Notes: a model not told the origin generated them from the letters alone. 64,000 nucleotides of DNA from Streptomyces europaeiscabiei (GCF_036346855.1 NZ_CP107841.1:5088001-5152000), one strand, 5' to 3'. Numbered from the stretch's first letter, positions 1 to 9,046 are shown. A program made the numbers and translations.

Positions 1-321
1 CTGTGCCAGTACCTCGTCGACCACTACGACGGCGACGCGAGCGCGGTCTGGCAGGACGCGACGACGGGCGAGGAGCTGCTCTCCCGCCTCGAATCCCTCC
101 CGGGCTTCGGGCGGCAGAAGGCCCAGATCTTCCTCGCCCTGCTCGGCAAGCAACTCGGCGTCCACCCCACCGGCTGGCGCGAAGCCGCCGGCTCCTACGG
201 CGACCCCGACTCCTTCCGCTCCGTGGCCGACATCAAGGGCCCCGACTCCCTGGCCAAGGTCCGCGCCCACAAACAGGAAATGAAGGCAGCGGCCAAAGCG
301 GCGAAAGCCTCCGGCAAGTAA
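1..321 (+). CDS. HhH-GPD-type base-excision repair protein, C-terminal part
   Basis: The gene enters from the left edge, so only the last 106 residues are visible, in frame from base 1 to the TAA at 319-321. The segment SLPGFGRQKAQIFLALLG is a helix-hairpin-helix of the endonuclease III/HhH-GPD glycosylase type, which contacts the DNA backbone. The tail is Lys/Ala-rich. The Streptomyces family is a short HhH-GPD protein without an obvious iron-sulphur cluster, and no Cys motif is visible here. The catalytic Lys/Asp region would lie upstream, so the enzymatic specificity cannot be judged. The family call is fairly safe and the substrate is unknown. Confidence 0.7.
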   Translation: MCQYLVDHYDGDASAVWQDATTGEELLSRLESLPGFGRQKAQIFLALLGKQLGVHPTGWREAAGSYGDPDSFRSVADIKGPDSLAKVRAHKQEMKAAAKAAKASGK

Positions 322-701
322 CCGACAACAGGTCCCCCCGCCCCACACGGGCGAGCCCTGCCGACACGGGCTCCGCCCCCCGGCGGGGGCCCGCGTCTAC
401 ACTCCCGGGCGACAACGCCTCGCCCCTCCGGAGACGTCCGGACGAAGCGCCGAGGAAACCCCGAAGAAGCCCCGAGCGAGCCCCGAGCGAGCCCCTGGAG
501 AAGCCGGAGCTCGCCCCCGCTAAATCCCCGGCGGCGTCTCGCGGCGCACTCCCCGTCCCCCGAACGGACCCCGCCGAGCACCCACGACCGCCACCGGACC
601 CTCACAGAATTACTGCTTTGCCCCACTTCGCGACGGCTTTCCGGGGTGGCACTCCGTCGCCATGGCTGCGCCCGGAACGTCTCGACCGGTAGGCTTTCCG
701 T
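322..701. other. Intergenic, no gene seen
   Basis: These 380 bases hold only shadow reading frames. The first part is GC-rich with repeated gagcgagcccc-type words near 470-500. The stretch 605-630 is locally AT-richer and may carry the promoter of the next gene, but no convincing -35/-10 pair is visible. Confidence 0.4.
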
Positions 702-998
702 GTGATCTTCAAGCGCATCGGAAACGGCCGGCCGTACCCCGACCACGGCCGGGAAAGCACCCGGCAGTGGGCGGACGTCGCACCGCGCCCGGTCCGCCTC
801 GATCAGCTCGTGACGACCAAGGGGCAGCTGGACCTGGAGACCCTCCTCGCCGAGGACTCCACCTTCTACGGCGACCTCTTCGCGCACGTGGTGAAGTGGC
901 AGGGCGATCTGTACCTGGAGGACGGCCTCCACCGCGCGGTCCGCGCGGCCCTCCAGCAACGCCAGGTGCTCCACGCCCGCGTCCTCGAACTGGACTAG
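702..998 (+). CDS. Conserved actinobacterial small protein, ParB/VapB-like
   Basis: A 98-aa soluble protein with a GTG start. It is strongly conserved in Streptomyces at this locus and usually labelled as a VapB-family antitoxin. The segment VVKWQGDLYLEDGLHRAVRAAL resembles the short motif of ParB/sulfiredoxin-like folds (shown here only as the core YLEDGLHRAVRAAL). No PIN-domain toxin lies next to it, which argues against a classical VapBC pair; the downstream neighbour is a LytR_C membrane protein. The function is not established. The coding call is secure; the VapB label is from memory of annotations. Confidence 0.75.
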   Translation: MIFKRIGNGRPYPDHGRESTRQWADVAPRPVRLDQLVTTKGQLDLETLLAEDSTFYGDLFAHVVKWQGDLYLEDGLHRAVRAALQQRQVLHARVLELD

Positions 999-1157
999 CC
1001 CTTCCACCGGAAGCCGCCGCGGGGGTCGCCGTGCCACCGCCGCAGGCGGCTTCGACCCATGCCCGGACAGTCGCCCGTTGGCCCTTTCGGGTTGGACTGC
1101 AGCGCGGTGAATGATCATCTAGTAGGCATCGCCGTCCAACGGCACTACGCTGCGCCC

Positions 1158-1826
1158 ATGAGCATGCTGACTCCTCCTGGCATGGGCGGCCAGTACCGGA
1201 TCACGGGGGACAAGTACCCGAGGCTGCGCCGGCCCAAGAGGCGTCGCAGGCTCGTCCTCTCGGTCGTCGCGTCCGTGACCGCGCTGGGCCTCGTCGGCTG
1301 GGGAACCCTGCAGCTCATCGATGTCTTCACCGGTGACGAGGACCAGGCCGCCGCGGCCGGACCCAAGGCGGACTGCGCGTCCCGGGTGAGCCCTTCCCCG
1401 AAAGCGAGCGGGCCGGCCGGGAAGTCCCGGGCGTCCGCCAAGGGCTTCCCCGCACCCGGCAGGATCACCGTCAACGTCCTCAACGCCACGCCCCGCGCCG
1501 GCCTCGCCAAGGAGACCGCCGACGAGCTGAAGAAGCGCGGCTTCCGTATCGGCAACGTGGGCAACGCGACCAAGGAGTACGACAAGAAGGTCAAGGGCGC
1601 CGCGATACTGCTCGGCGCGAAGGCCGCCGAGAGCGCGGCGCTGCCCGTCCTCAACACCCAGCTCACCGGCGCGCAGCTGAAGACCGACGGCCGCAAGAAG
1701 GCCACTGAGGTGGACCTCGTCATCGGCACCGGCTTCAAGGCCCTCAGCAAGCAGAAGGACGCCGACAAGGCCCTGGCCACCCTGACCAGTCCCGAGCCGA
1801 CGCCCACCGCTGCGAAAACCTGCTGA
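1158..1826 (+). CDS. LytR C-terminal domain (LytR_C) membrane protein
   Basis: A 222-aa protein. After a basic cytoplasmic N-terminus (RRPKRRRR) there is one membrane segment at about residues 32-54, then a Ser/Pro/Ala linker, then a LytR_C domain at about 102-197 beginning ITVNVLNATPRAGLAKETADELKKRGF. This domain is a C-terminal module of LytR-CpsA-Psr cell-wall ligases and also occurs alone on membrane anchors. The LCP catalytic domain is absent, so a ligase role is not implied; an envelope-associated accessory role is inferred. ATG 1158 is preferred over the upstream in-frame start at 1059 because the latter adds 33 low-complexity residues. It converges on upp across a shared hairpin. Confidence 0.8.
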   Translation: MSMLTPPGMGGQYRITGDKYPRLRRPKRRRRLVLSVVASVTALGLVGWGTLQLIDVFTGDEDQAAAAGPKADCASRVSPSPKASGPAGKSRASAKGFPAPGRITVNVLNATPRAGLAKETADELKKRGFRIGNVGNATKEYDKKVKGAAILLGAKAAESAALPVLNTQLTGAQLKTDGRKKATEVDLVIGTGFKALSKQKDADKALATLTSPEPTPTAAKTC

Positions 1827-1851
1827 CCTGCTGACCTGCTGCCTGTGACCG

Positions 1852-1884
1852 AGCCCCGTAGGGAGCTCTTCCCCTTACGGGGCT
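1852..1884. terminator. Bidirectional terminator between the LytR_C gene and upp
   Basis: Inverted repeat with arms AGCCCCGTA and TACGGGGCT around a short GGGA...TCCC inner stem. It lies between two convergent genes and serves both; the right edge overlaps the last bases of upp. Confidence 0.75.
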
Positions 1885-2518
1885 ATTCGGCGGCGCCGTA
1901 CAGGCGGTCGCCCGCGTCTCCCAGGCCCGGCACGATGTAGCCGTGCTCGTTGAGGCGCTCGTCGACGGCGGCGGTCACGACCGTCACCGGGGAGCCCGCC
2001 AGCTCGCGCTCCATGATCTCGACGCCTTCGGGGGCGGCGAGGAGCACCACGGCGGTCACATCGTCGGCGCCGCGCTTGATCAGCTCACGGATCGCGGCGA
2101 CGAGGGTGCCGCCGGTGGCGAGCATGGGGTCGAGGACGTACACCTGGCGCCCGGAGAGGTCCTCGGGCATGCGGGTGGCGTAGGTGGAGGCCTCAAGTGT
2201 CTCCTCGTTGCGGATCATGCCCAGGAAGCCCACCTCGGCGGTCGGCAGCAGCCGGACCATGCCGTCGAGCATGCCGAGGCCGGCCCGGAGGATCGGCACG
2301 ACGAGCGGGCGCGGGTGGGAGAGCTTGACGCCCGTGGTCGAGGCGACCGGCGTCGTGATGTCGACCAGCTCGGTGCGCACGTCCCGCGTGGCCTCGTAGG
2401 CGAGCAGGGTGACCAGTTCGTCGGCGAGGCGCCGGAAGGTCGGGGAGTCGGTGCGCCGGTCGCGCAGCGTGGTGAGCTTGTGAGCGACCAGAGGGTGGTC
2501 GACGACGTGGAGACGCAT
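1883..2518 (-). CDS. upp: Uracil phosphoribosyltransferase
   Basis: Cytoplasmic pyrimidine-salvage enzyme: uracil + PRPP gives UMP + PPi. It has 211 residues, the normal family length. The PRPP-binding loop is DPMLATGGT at residues 130-138. The C-terminal uracil-binding segment reads [12 protein letters not shown]. The N-terminus [15 protein letters not shown] is the standard start for the family, so ATG at 2518 is chosen over an upstream in-frame start at 2701, which would add a basic tail outside the family alignment. It is monocistronic, with a divergent small-protein gene upstream and a hairpin downstream. Confidence 0.97.
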   Translation of the reverse strand: MRLHVVDHPLVAHKLTTLRDRRTDSPTFRRLADELVTLLAYEATRDVRTELVDITTPVASTTGVKLSHPRPLVVPILRAGLGMLDGMVRLLPTAEVGFLGMIRNEETLEASTYATRMPEDLSGRQVYVLDPMLATGGTLVAAIRELIKRGADDVTAVVLLAAPEGVEIMERELAGSPVTVVTAAVDERLNEHGYIVPGLGDAGDRLYGAAE

Positions 2519-2671
2519 GTCCACAACAGTAACCGGGGCAACAACCCCGAGCGCCCTCGCGCCGTCCACCACCCACCGCACCCTTCCGATGGCATCAAAC
2601 CCCCCGTCGGAGGGAAAGTGGGATGAACGGAGCGGCGACGGAACGACCCGACGCCTGACGGTGGTGAGCCC

Positions 2672-3295
2672 ATGCCAGACCCGAACAGCGCTTCCCGACA
2701 CCTACGCGGCGCCGACAGGGCGCCCGACCGGAAATCGGCCGCCGACCAGCGACCGCCGGCCGAGCGTGGACACCCGCCCGACAAGCCGACCCGCACGAGC
2801 GGCGCGACGACGCGGACGGCCAACAGGGCGACACGCACGAGTGGCGGGGCGTCCCGGACGGCAGGCGGTCCGGCGCAGACGGGCGGCAGGGCGGCGCGCA
2901 CCGGCGACGGGGCGGCGCAGACGGCCGGTCGGACGACACGGGCATCCGGCGGGACGCTACGGGGAAGAGCCGAAGACACGGCGCAGGCGCCTGGTGGAGC
3001 AGCACGGACAGCCGAAGACACGACACGGGCCTCCCGCGGATCAGCAGCACGGACAGCCGAAGAGGTGGCACGGGCCTCCCGCGGATCAGCAGCACGGACA
3101 GCCGAAGAGGTGGCACGTACGGCTGATGGGGTGCAGGGCGGCGGCCGGGAGAGCGATGCCGCGCGTCGACGGCGACGGGCGCAGTTCCTGCGGGAGCTGA
3201 CAGAGGCGCGGGAGTTGCGCGACCGGGTCCAGCCGCGCCGCGCCAAGGCCGCCCGACTCCGCCACGCCATGCGCATGCGCACCTTCCGCTGGTGA
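2672..3295 (+). CDS. Small basic Streptomyces protein with repeat-expanded N-terminus
   Basis: A 207-aa frame starting ATG 2672. Only the last ~60 residues ([21 protein letters not shown] and onward, ending [13 protein letters not shown]) match the short conserved Streptomyces protein expected upstream of upp. The first ~140 residues are Thr/Arg/Ala/Gly low complexity built from degenerate copies of a (T/S)RTAxG-like motif, and at DNA level from 45-bp tandem repeats. The conserved tail makes the gene likely real. The true start could be further in, for example near 3133, if the repeat-rich part is not translated. No function is known. Confidence 0.55.
   Translation: MPDPNSASRHLRGADRAPDRKSAADQRPPAERGHPPDKPTRTSGATTRTANRATRTSGGASRTAGGPAQTGGRAARTGDGAAQTAGRTTRASGGTLRGRAEDTAQAPGGAARTAEDTTRASRGSAARTAEEVARASRGSAARTAEEVARTADGVQGGGRESDAARRRRRAQFLRELTEARELRDRVQPRRAKAARLRHAMRMRTFRW
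2998..3117 (+). repeat. 45-bp tandem repeat (about 2.7 copies)
   Basis: The words beginning CACGGGCCTCCCGCGGATCA at 3024 and 3069 are 45 bp apart, flanked on both sides by partial copies sharing AGCAGCACGGACAGCCGAAG. The unit is a multiple of three, so it adds 15 residues per copy ([15 protein letters not shown]). Confidence 0.85.
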
Positions 3296-3839
3296 CCTCC
3301 GCTCACCGGCTCCCGCCACCGTCGGCCCGCCCCGGCGCCTCCGCGCAGCCGGACTTCCCTGACCGCCTTCCCTCCTTCCCCGGCCTCTCCCTGTGGCCCC
3401 GTCACCCCGTTCCCCGGCATCGACCTGCCCTTCCACACCCCTCTCTCCTCGACGTCCACGCGCGCGCCACCCCCTCCCTCCCCATCCGGTTTCCCGTCTC
3501 CCCCCGTCTCCCCCTGTCGCCGCCGCCCCCGCCCCGTCCTCCCCGCGAGACCCATCTGACAGGTTCGTGGGGTATGTGTGGAGCGTTCACGGGGTGGTCG
3601 TGCATATGCGGCCGGGATCTCCGCGTACGATCCGCTGGTGGCGGCAACGGGTGCGCAGGTGGACGGCGGATCCACCGGCGATCAAAAGAGCCGGACACAG
3701 GGAGCCGAACATGTCCCCTGAGCGCTCTGTTTCTGCCACGATTCCGAGTGGGTGGGGCTCGGACCGCAAGCCTCCCCACCCAAAGCCTCCGCCGGGGGGA
3801 CCCCCAACCGGCACACCTATGACCAGTGGGAGAGTCACG
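3296..3839. other. Intergenic with dispersed palindromic sequence
   Basis: About 540 bases. 3300-3550 is C-rich with no supported gene. 3740-3815 has the look of a Streptomyces dispersed palindrome (CTCCGCCGGGGGGACCCC), which is why the upstream in-frame starts of the next gene at 3711 and 3819 are distrusted. The promoter of the tadA pair must lie in this stretch but is not obvious. Confidence 0.4.
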
Positions 3840-4373
3840 GTGTACTTCGCCGCACTGCTCGCGCGCACCGAAGACGGGTGGAAAGCGAGCGACACAGAGC
3901 TCGACGATGTGGAAACCCTGTCGGATCTGGCCGACCTGGCCCGTGAAGCCTCGCCCGGCGACGACACGGTGCTGGTGCTCATCGAGCAGGAGGACGCCTG
4001 GTTCGGCGTCGTCCGCATCGATGGCGAGGACGACCCTCGTATCTATGTCTCGGACGCCGCCGCCGCTGCCCGCAGCAGCTACGGCGAGATCCTGCTCACC
4101 GACGAACTGCTCGGAAGGGAGCCCGGCGAGGACGAGCCCGACCTGGACTCCCTCGACCTCGACGGCACCGAGGACGGCGAGTCCGACACCGACGACGATG
4201 ACGATGACGACACGTCCGCCGAGGCCGTGCCGCACAGCCCCGTCGGCGACATCGAGATCCTCGACGACCTGGGGGTGGGTGAGAAGGAGCTGCGCGCCCT
4301 CGACGCCGACGACGCCCTCGGCTCGATCGCCGACGCCCTCGGAGCGTCGGAGGTCCTGGAGACGGTCCGCTGA
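3840..4373 (+). CDS. tRNA adenosine deaminase-associated protein
   Basis: A 177-aa acidic protein of the actinobacterial family always found just upstream of tadA. The conserved N-terminus VYFAALLARTEDGW leads into a DVETLSDLADLAREA segment, a central IYVSDAAAAARSSYGEILL segment and a variable Asp/Glu-rich linker (DTDDDDDDDT). GTG 3840 is chosen because GGGAG at 3828-3832 sits 7 bases upstream and the family starts here. ATG 3711 and 3819 are in-frame alternatives that read through a dispersed repeat. The molecular role is unknown; conserved linkage suggests it assists TadA or is co-regulated with it. Confidence 0.85.
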   Translation: MYFAALLARTEDGWKASDTELDDVETLSDLADLAREASPGDDTVLVLIEQEDAWFGVVRIDGEDDPRIYVSDAAAAARSSYGEILLTDELLGREPGEDEPDLDSLDLDGTEDGESDTDDDDDDDTSAEAVPHSPVGDIEILDDLGVGEKELRALDADDALGSIADALGASEVLETVR

Positions 4374-4449
4374 GTCCGCCTGGTCTGCTGAGTCCGCCGA
4401 GTCCGCCTGGTCCGCTTGGTCCACTGACTGCATCGGCTGCGTTCCCCCG

Positions 4450-4950
4450 GTGACCGACGCGACCGACGCGGAGGCACCGGGCGGGCCCGATCCGGTGCGC
4501 GGCCCCTGGCGGGCCGCGATGCGGCTCGCCCTGGCCGAGGCCGGCCGGGCCGCCGAGGGCGGTGACGTCCCGGTCGGTGCGGTCGTCCTGTCCCCGGACG
4601 GCACGACCGTACTGGCCACCGGGCACAACGAACGCGAGGCGACCGGCGACCCGACCGCCCATGCCGAGGTGCTGGCCGTCCGCCGGGCCGCCGCCGTTCT
4701 GGGAGAGTGGCGGCTGACCGGCTGCACCCTGGTCGTCACCCTCGAACCCTGCACGATGTGCGCGGGCGCCCTCGTTCAGTCCCGGGTCGACCGGGTCGTC
4801 TACGGCGCCCGCGACGAGAAGGCCGGCGCCACCGGCTCCCTCTGGGACGTCGTACGCGACCGCCGCCTCAACCACCGCCCCGAGGTGGTCGAGGGCGTCC
4901 TCGCCGACGACTGCGCCAGGATTCTCACCGACTTCTTCCGGACCCGCTGA
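4450..4950 (+). CDS. tadA: tRNA-specific adenosine(34) deaminase TadA
   Basis: Converts A34 to inosine in the wobble position of tRNA-Arg(ACG); the cognate tRNA-Arg(ACG) gene is also in this window at 45.4 kb. Cytidine-deaminase fold with zinc ligands and catalytic Glu in HAE (71-73) and PCTMC (100-104). The start is GTG 4450 (166 aa). ATG 4519 is an alternative that would still keep the whole catalytic domain; neither has a strong ribosome site. The 76-bp gap after the upstream partner is filled with repeated GAGTCCGCC-like words. Essential in bacteria that read CGN Arg codons with ACG alone. Confidence 0.93.
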   Translation: MTDATDAEAPGGPDPVRGPWRAAMRLALAEAGRAAEGGDVPVGAVVLSPDGTTVLATGHNEREATGDPTAHAEVLAVRRAAAVLGEWRLTGCTLVVTLEPCTMCAGALVQSRVDRVVYGARDEKAGATGSLWDVVRDRRLNHRPEVVEGVLADDCARILTDFFRTR

Positions 4951-5039
4951 CGACTCGCCGGCATCCCCTCGGCGCCGACCGCGCAGCCCGCCCGATACCG
5001 ATTTCAAAGCACGCCCCACCTTGTTGTAAGGTCTCTCTC

Positions 5040-5124
5040 GGTAGCGTGTCCGAGCGGCCGAAGGAGCTCGCCTCGAAAGCGAGTGTGGCGCAAGTCACCG
5101 AGGGTTCAAATCCCTCCGCTACCG
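5040..5124 (+). tRNA. tRNA-Ser(CGA)
   Basis: Class II tRNA of 85 nt. Acceptor GGTAGCG pairs with CGCTACC, the discriminator is G, the anticodon stem is CTCGC/GCGAG around loop CTCGAAA (anticodon CGA), there is a long variable arm, and the T-arm reads GAGGGTTCAAATCCCTC. CCA is not encoded. Followed by a hairpin terminator. Confidence 0.97.
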
Positions 5125-5129
5125 CCGAA

Positions 5130-5159
5130 GAAGGGTCCCGTCGTCAGACGGGGCCCTTC
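5130..5159 (+). terminator. Terminator after tRNA-Ser(CGA)
   Basis: 13-bp stem GAAGGGTCCCGTC/GACGGGGCCCTTC with one G-T wobble and a 4-nt loop, six bases after the tRNA 3' end. Confidence 0.8.
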
Positions 5160-5273
5160 GTGCGTTTCCCGGGCTCTGCCGTCTCTCCTGCGAACGCATG
5201 ATCGGGTTACACTCGCCGCCGACAAAGAGGGACCCATAGGGCCCACGGGGCACAGGAGACGGGGGAGGCCGCG

Positions 5274-5450
5274 GTGGCGGTGCAAGGGAAGAAGATCGCA
5301 CTGTATGTGCTCGTGGTCTTCGTGCTCTACGTGATCATCACGGACCCGGAAAACGCCGCCGGCTACGTCCAGATAGGGTTCGAGGGCGTCTCGAACGCGG
5401 CCCAGGCCGTCGGCGACTTCTTCACCTGGATCGCCGACGGGGCCCAGTAG
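5274..5450 (+). CDS. Small single-pass membrane protein
   Basis: 58 residues from GTG 5274, behind a good ribosome site (GGGGGAGG). Residues 6-23 (KKIALYVLVVFVLYVIIT) form one membrane segment, followed by a short amphipathic C-terminus rich in Gly/Ala/Phe. The start of the gene overlaps larger spurious frames. It is conserved at this position in Streptomyces between tRNA-Ser and the Dabb gene as far as I recall. No function is known. Confidence 0.75.
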   Translation: MAVQGKKIALYVLVVFVLYVIITDPENAAGYVQIGFEGVSNAAQAVGDFFTWIADGAQ

Positions 5451-5484
5451 CCCCCGCACGTCGTACGACCTTCCCGGAGCGCCC

Positions 5485-5778
5485 ATGATCCGCCACCTGG
5501 TCCTCTTCAAGCTCAACGAGGGCGTCGAGCGCGACGACCCGCGAGTGGTGAAGGGCGTGGACGCCTTCCGCGCACTCGACGGCACGATCGAGGAGATCCG
5601 CTCCTGGGAACTGGGCTGGAACTTCAGCGACCGCCCCATCGCCTACGACTTCGCGATCAACTCCGCGTTCGACGACACGGACGCGCTGCGCACCTACGCC
5701 GAGCACCCGGACCACCAGGCGGGCGTGGCACTGTGGCGCGAGTTCGCCACGTGGATCATCGCCGACTACGAGTTCTGA
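5485..5778 (+). CDS. Dabb (stress-responsive alpha/beta barrel) family protein
   Basis: 97 aa, full length for the family. It starts MIRHLVLFKLNEGV and ends with a FATWIIADYEF segment; the HPDHQAGVALW element before it is typical of Dabb domains. The family forms small dimeric ferredoxin-like barrels related to antibiotic monooxygenases and olivetolic acid cyclase. Most actinobacterial members have no known reaction. It lies 34 bp after the small membrane protein, perhaps co-transcribed, and ends at a true Rho-independent terminator with a U tract. Confidence 0.9.
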   Translation: MIRHLVLFKLNEGVERDDPRVVKGVDAFRALDGTIEEIRSWELGWNFSDRPIAYDFAINSAFDDTDALRTYAEHPDHQAGVALWREFATWIIADYEF

Positions 5779-5860
5779 GGCGCACGCCGGACTCCGAGCC
5801 CTACGCCGGACTCCGAGCCGTGCTCCGAAGTCAGTCCGAGCCGTACGGCTGCTCCTCCCG

Positions 5861-5889
5861 CCCCGCACTCGAACGGTGCGGGGCTTTTT
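5861..5889 (+). terminator. Rho-independent terminator after the Dabb gene
   Basis: 8-bp stem CCCCGCAC/GTGCGGGG followed directly by CTTTTT. One of the few terminators in the window with a real T run. Confidence 0.9.
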
Positions 5890-6000
5890 ACACCCGATTG
5901 CGCCTCACGTCTTCAACTCTCGCTCAACACGGCGATATGCGGTGCTTGCTCACAGTGCACATGTCTTGTGATGCTATGACCGCTTTTGACGGTTGAGTTG

Positions 6001-6888
6001 ATGGATGAAGAGGTGGCGTTGACCTTGTCGGCCAGTACTGCGCCTCCCCAGGAAGAAGTCCCGGCCCCCGACCCCGCGTCGGCCCAGGTCACACCCCAGG
6101 CCACCGCTCCCGCCCCGGAGAAACGTCGCGGCGCGGACACCCGGGCCCTCACCCAGGTGCTGTTCGGCGAGCTGAAGCACCTGGCGCCGGGCACTCCGGA
6201 GCACAACCGCGTGCGGGGGGCGCTCATCGAGGCGAATCTCCCGCTCGTGCGCTATGCGGCCGCCCGTTTCCGCTCCCGCAACGAGCCCATGGAGGACGTG
6301 ATCCAGGTCGGGACCATCGGGCTGATCAACGCCATCGACCGGTTCGACCCGGACCGGGGCGTGCAGTTCCCGACGTTCGCGATGCCGACCGTCATCGGGG
6401 AGATCAAGCGGTACTTCCGCGACAACGTCCGCACGGTCCACGTCCCGCGCCGGCTGCACGAGCTGTGGGTGCAGGTGAACAGCGCGACCGAGGACCTTAC
6501 GACCGCCTTCGGGCGCACCCCCTCCACCGCCGAGATCGCCGAGCGGCTGCGCATCACCGAGGAGGAGGTCCTGTCCTGCATCGAGGCGGGCCGCTCGTAC
6601 CACGCGACCTCCCTGGAGGCCGCCCAGGAGGGCGACGGGATGCCGGGGCTGCTCGACCGGCTGGGCTACGAGGACCCCGAGCTCGACGGCGTCGAGCACC
6701 GCGACCTCGTACGGCATCTCCTCGTACAACTCCCCGAGCGCGAACAGCGGATCCTGCTGCTTCGCTACTACAGCAACCTCACGCAGTCGCAGATCAGCGT
6801 GGAGCTGGGGGTCTCCCAGATGCATGTGTCACGCCTGCTGGCCCGGAGCTTCGCGCGGCTGCGTTCGGCCAACCGGATCGAGGCGTAG
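6001..6888 (+). CDS. sigF: RNA polymerase sigma factor, SigB/SigF/SigG group (SigF-like)
   Basis: Group 3 sigma factor, 295 aa from ATG 6001 (a TTG at 5986 is also in frame). Region 2 spans about 75-145 with [20 protein letters not shown] (core binding and -10 recognition). Region 3 follows, and region 4.2 ends the protein with [21 protein letters not shown]. The N-terminal 45 residues are a Pro/Ala/Glu tail. Adjacent tandem sigF-sigN genes are known from S. coelicolor, where SigF acts late in spore maturation; the symbol rests on that synteny. No anti-sigma gene is adjacent, so control is elsewhere. Confidence 0.88.
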   Translation: MDEEVALTLSASTAPPQEEVPAPDPASAQVTPQATAPAPEKRRGADTRALTQVLFGELKHLAPGTPEHNRVRGALIEANLPLVRYAAARFRSRNEPMEDVIQVGTIGLINAIDRFDPDRGVQFPTFAMPTVIGEIKRYFRDNVRTVHVPRRLHELWVQVNSATEDLTTAFGRTPSTAEIAERLRITEEEVLSCIEAGRSYHATSLEAAQEGDGMPGLLDRLGYEDPELDGVEHRDLVRHLLVQLPEREQRILLLRYYSNLTQSQISVELGVSQMHVSRLLARSFARLRSANRIEA

Positions 6889-7407
6889 GCGCTCCGCTTG
6901 ATGCCGGGCGCCTACTCGTCTGCCGGGTTTCTCCGGTTCGCGGGTGCGGGTTCGGTCGTGGCCGGTCGCGCAGTTATCCGCGCCCCTTCGGGGCGCTGCA
7001 CCCGGAGCGGGGTGGGTGACCTTCGGTAACCAGAAGCCCCCGCACCTTCCCGGATGGACCATGGGGCACGCGGGGCGCACGATGGCAGCCGGGGCGCACA
7101 GAATCGGCCAGCGGTACGCGTGCGCAGGCCATGGGCGTGACCGAATGCGCTGTCGAGATGTCACCGGTGCGAGCGAATCGCTTATTGACGGTCTTTCCGA
7201 CAGAACTGGGCTGAAAGCCCGTCATACCACCTGTTTCCAGGGCCTATTCACCCTCTCCATGTCGACATGTCACTACATCGCGTTGCCGACGTGTGACATT
7301 CTCTCCCCAGCGCGTTTGCCGTGGCCTCGCCGCCGGTATTCAGGTGGAGGCTGCGTTCCTTACGACGGAGCGTCCGCCGCGACCGTCCGCGACCCAAAGG
7401 GGGTGGC
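6889..7407. other. Intergenic upstream of sigN with dispersed repeat
   Basis: 519 bases without a gene. 6966-7000 contains GCGCAGTTATCCGCGCCCCT followed by its inverted half, a member of a dispersed Streptomyces element also found near 8450 and 14990. 7180-7300 is AT-richer and should hold the sigN promoter. Confidence 0.5.
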
Positions 7408-8328
7408 ATGTCCGCAGACCAGGGCAGCTCGAAGGTGCTCACGCTCGACAAGAGCGAGACCGCGCCCGACGCTCTCCAGGCCCCTCAGGACCCTCGGGCG
7501 CTTGAGGACCTTCCCGGTCCCCAGGCCCCGCCGGTGACTGACCTTCCGGCCTCGTCGGCCTCGGCGAACATCGACACCCGCACCCTGTCCCGCTCCCTGT
7601 TCCTGCGGCTGGCCGCACTTGACGAGAACAGCCCCGAGCGTGCCTATGTGCGGGACACCCTCATCGAGCTCAACCTCCCGCTGGTGCGTTACGCCGCCGC
7701 ACGTTTCCGGTCGCGCAACGAGCCGATGGAGGACATCGTCCAGGTCGGCACGATCGGCCTGATCAAGGCGATCGACCGCTTCGACTGCGAACGGGGCGTG
7801 GAGTTCCCGACGTTCGCGATGCCGACGGTCGTGGGCGAGATCAAGCGGTTCTTCCGCGACACCTCGTGGTCGGTCCGGGTTCCGCGCCGCCTCCAGGAGC
7901 TGCGTCTGGCCCTCACCAAGGCCAGCGACGAGCTGTCCCAGAAGCTCGACCGCTCCCCGACGGTCGCCGAACTCGCCGCCGTCCTGGGCGTGTCCGAGGA
8001 GGACGTCGTCGACGGCCTCGCGGTCGGCAACGCCTACACGGCGTCGTCACTGGACTCCCCGGCCCCCGAGGACGACGGCGGCGAGGGCTCCCTCGCGGAC
8101 CGCCTCGGCTACGAGGACACGGCGCTGGAGGGCGTGGAGTACCGCGAGTCCCTCAAGCCGCTGCTGGCCAAGCTGCCGCCCCGCGAGCGCCGGATCATCA
8201 TGCTCCGGTTCTTCGCGAACATGACGCAGTCCCAGATCGGCGAAGAGGTCGGCATCTCCCAGATGCACGTCTCCCGCCTCCTCACCCGGACGCTGGCCCA
8301 GCTCCGCGAGGGCCTGATCTCGGACTGA
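7408..8328 (+). CDS. sigN: RNA polymerase sigma factor, SigB/SigF/SigG group (SigN-like)
   Basis: 306 aa from ATG 7408, preceded by AAAGGGGG. Domain order matches the preceding gene: Pro/Ala-rich tail (1-60), region 2 with [20 protein letters not shown], region 3, and region 4.2 with [21 protein letters not shown]. It is clearly a paralogue of sigF, identical over long stretches of region 2, but has its own 519-bp upstream region, so it is probably transcribed separately. In S. coelicolor SigN is developmentally controlled; the symbol is by synteny. A strong hairpin follows. Confidence 0.88.
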   Translation: MSADQGSSKVLTLDKSETAPDALQAPQDPRALEDLPGPQAPPVTDLPASSASANIDTRTLSRSLFLRLAALDENSPERAYVRDTLIELNLPLVRYAAARFRSRNEPMEDIVQVGTIGLIKAIDRFDCERGVEFPTFAMPTVVGEIKRFFRDTSWSVRVPRRLQELRLALTKASDELSQKLDRSPTVAELAAVLGVSEEDVVDGLAVGNAYTASSLDSPAPEDDGGEGSLADRLGYEDTALEGVEYRESLKPLLAKLPPRERRIIMLRFFANMTQSQIGEEVGISQMHVSRLLTRTLAQLREGLISD

Positions 8329-8350
8329 GTCCGGCCACGCGTTGACACGT

Positions 8351-8389
8351 GACCGCCGGGGTGCCGGGTTCCAGGGCAGCCCGGCGGTC
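8351..8389 (+). terminator. Terminator after sigN
   Basis: Arms GACCGCCGGG and CCCGGCGGTC with a 19-nt loop that can itself fold, 22 bases after the sigN stop codon. Confidence 0.7.
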
Positions 8390-8451
8390 AGTCGTGCATC
8401 GGGGCGCATAGGGGTGCATAGGGGTTGGGTGGGCGAGTGCGGGTCGTGTGT

Positions 8452-8700
8452 GGTTGCTCGCGCAGTTCCCCGCGCCCCTGAAAAGCCGGGGCTGCGCCCC
8501 GCGCTTTCAGCCCGCAGGCCCAATAACAGTCAAGCCTGCGGGGCCATCGCCTTCAGGACCGCGGGGCGTGGTCCTTCAGGACCACAGGGCGGGACCTTCA
8601 GGGGCGCGGGGCATGGTCCTTCAGGGGCGCGGGGCGTGGTCCTTCAAGAGCGTGGGCAACCGCGCGACCAGCCCCACCAGCCCCGCAGCCGCGGGATCAC
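8452..8700. repeat. Cluster of dispersed GC-rich palindromic repeats
   Basis: Contains GTTGCTCGCGCAGTTCCCCG then CGCCCCTGAAAAGCCGGGGC, followed by four or more inverted partial copies of CCTTCAGGGGCGCGGGGC (about 8545-8650) and a closing GGGCAACCGCGCGACC that mirrors the opening word. This is a Streptomyces intergenic repeat family; other members are at 6966-7000 and 14985-15030. Confidence 0.7.
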
Positions 8701-8743
8701 AGAACCCGGCGGACGAGTAGGCACCCGCCCACAGGGCCGGCGC

Positions 8744-8935
8744 CTACATCAACGCGAGCCACACCACGGCGGCCACCACAGCCACCGCGGCGATCACACC
8801 GACGATCACACCCACCCGCGGCCCGGAGGACCCGGCCGCACGGCCGCCGGAAGGCGTCTCGTCGACGAAGGCGCGGAACATCTGCGTGCTGCCCGCGGGG
8901 TCGTGGGTGCCCTGGGGGCCCTGGTTGTCAGCCAT
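8744..8935 (-). CDS. Small C-tail-anchored membrane protein
   Basis: 63 aa. A soluble N-terminus (MADNQGPQGTHDPAGSTQMF) is followed by one membrane segment at about 41-62 (VGVIVGVIAAVAVVAAVVWL) that ends the protein, so it is tail-anchored with the N-terminus inside. The protein is a conserved Streptomyces hypothetical. Transcription diverges from the marR gene, with 172 bp between the two starts. Confidence 0.75.
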   Translation of the reverse strand: MADNQGPQGTHDPAGSTQMFRAFVDETPSGGRAAGSSGPRVGVIVGVIAAVAVVAAVVWLALM

Positions 8936-9046
8936 GGCCCGAGACCTTAGCGAATCGGGGAGGACGCGCCCAAGCGGGGTCGTCCGCCCGCGTCCGTCCG
9001 ACTGTTCTCCTTTGCCAAGACTTGGGCCGCAGAGCCCCGATTTAAT

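Noticed and set aside
702..998. A VapBC toxin-antitoxin pair
   Set aside because: No PIN-domain partner on either side; the neighbours are a LytR_C protein and an HhH-GPD protein.
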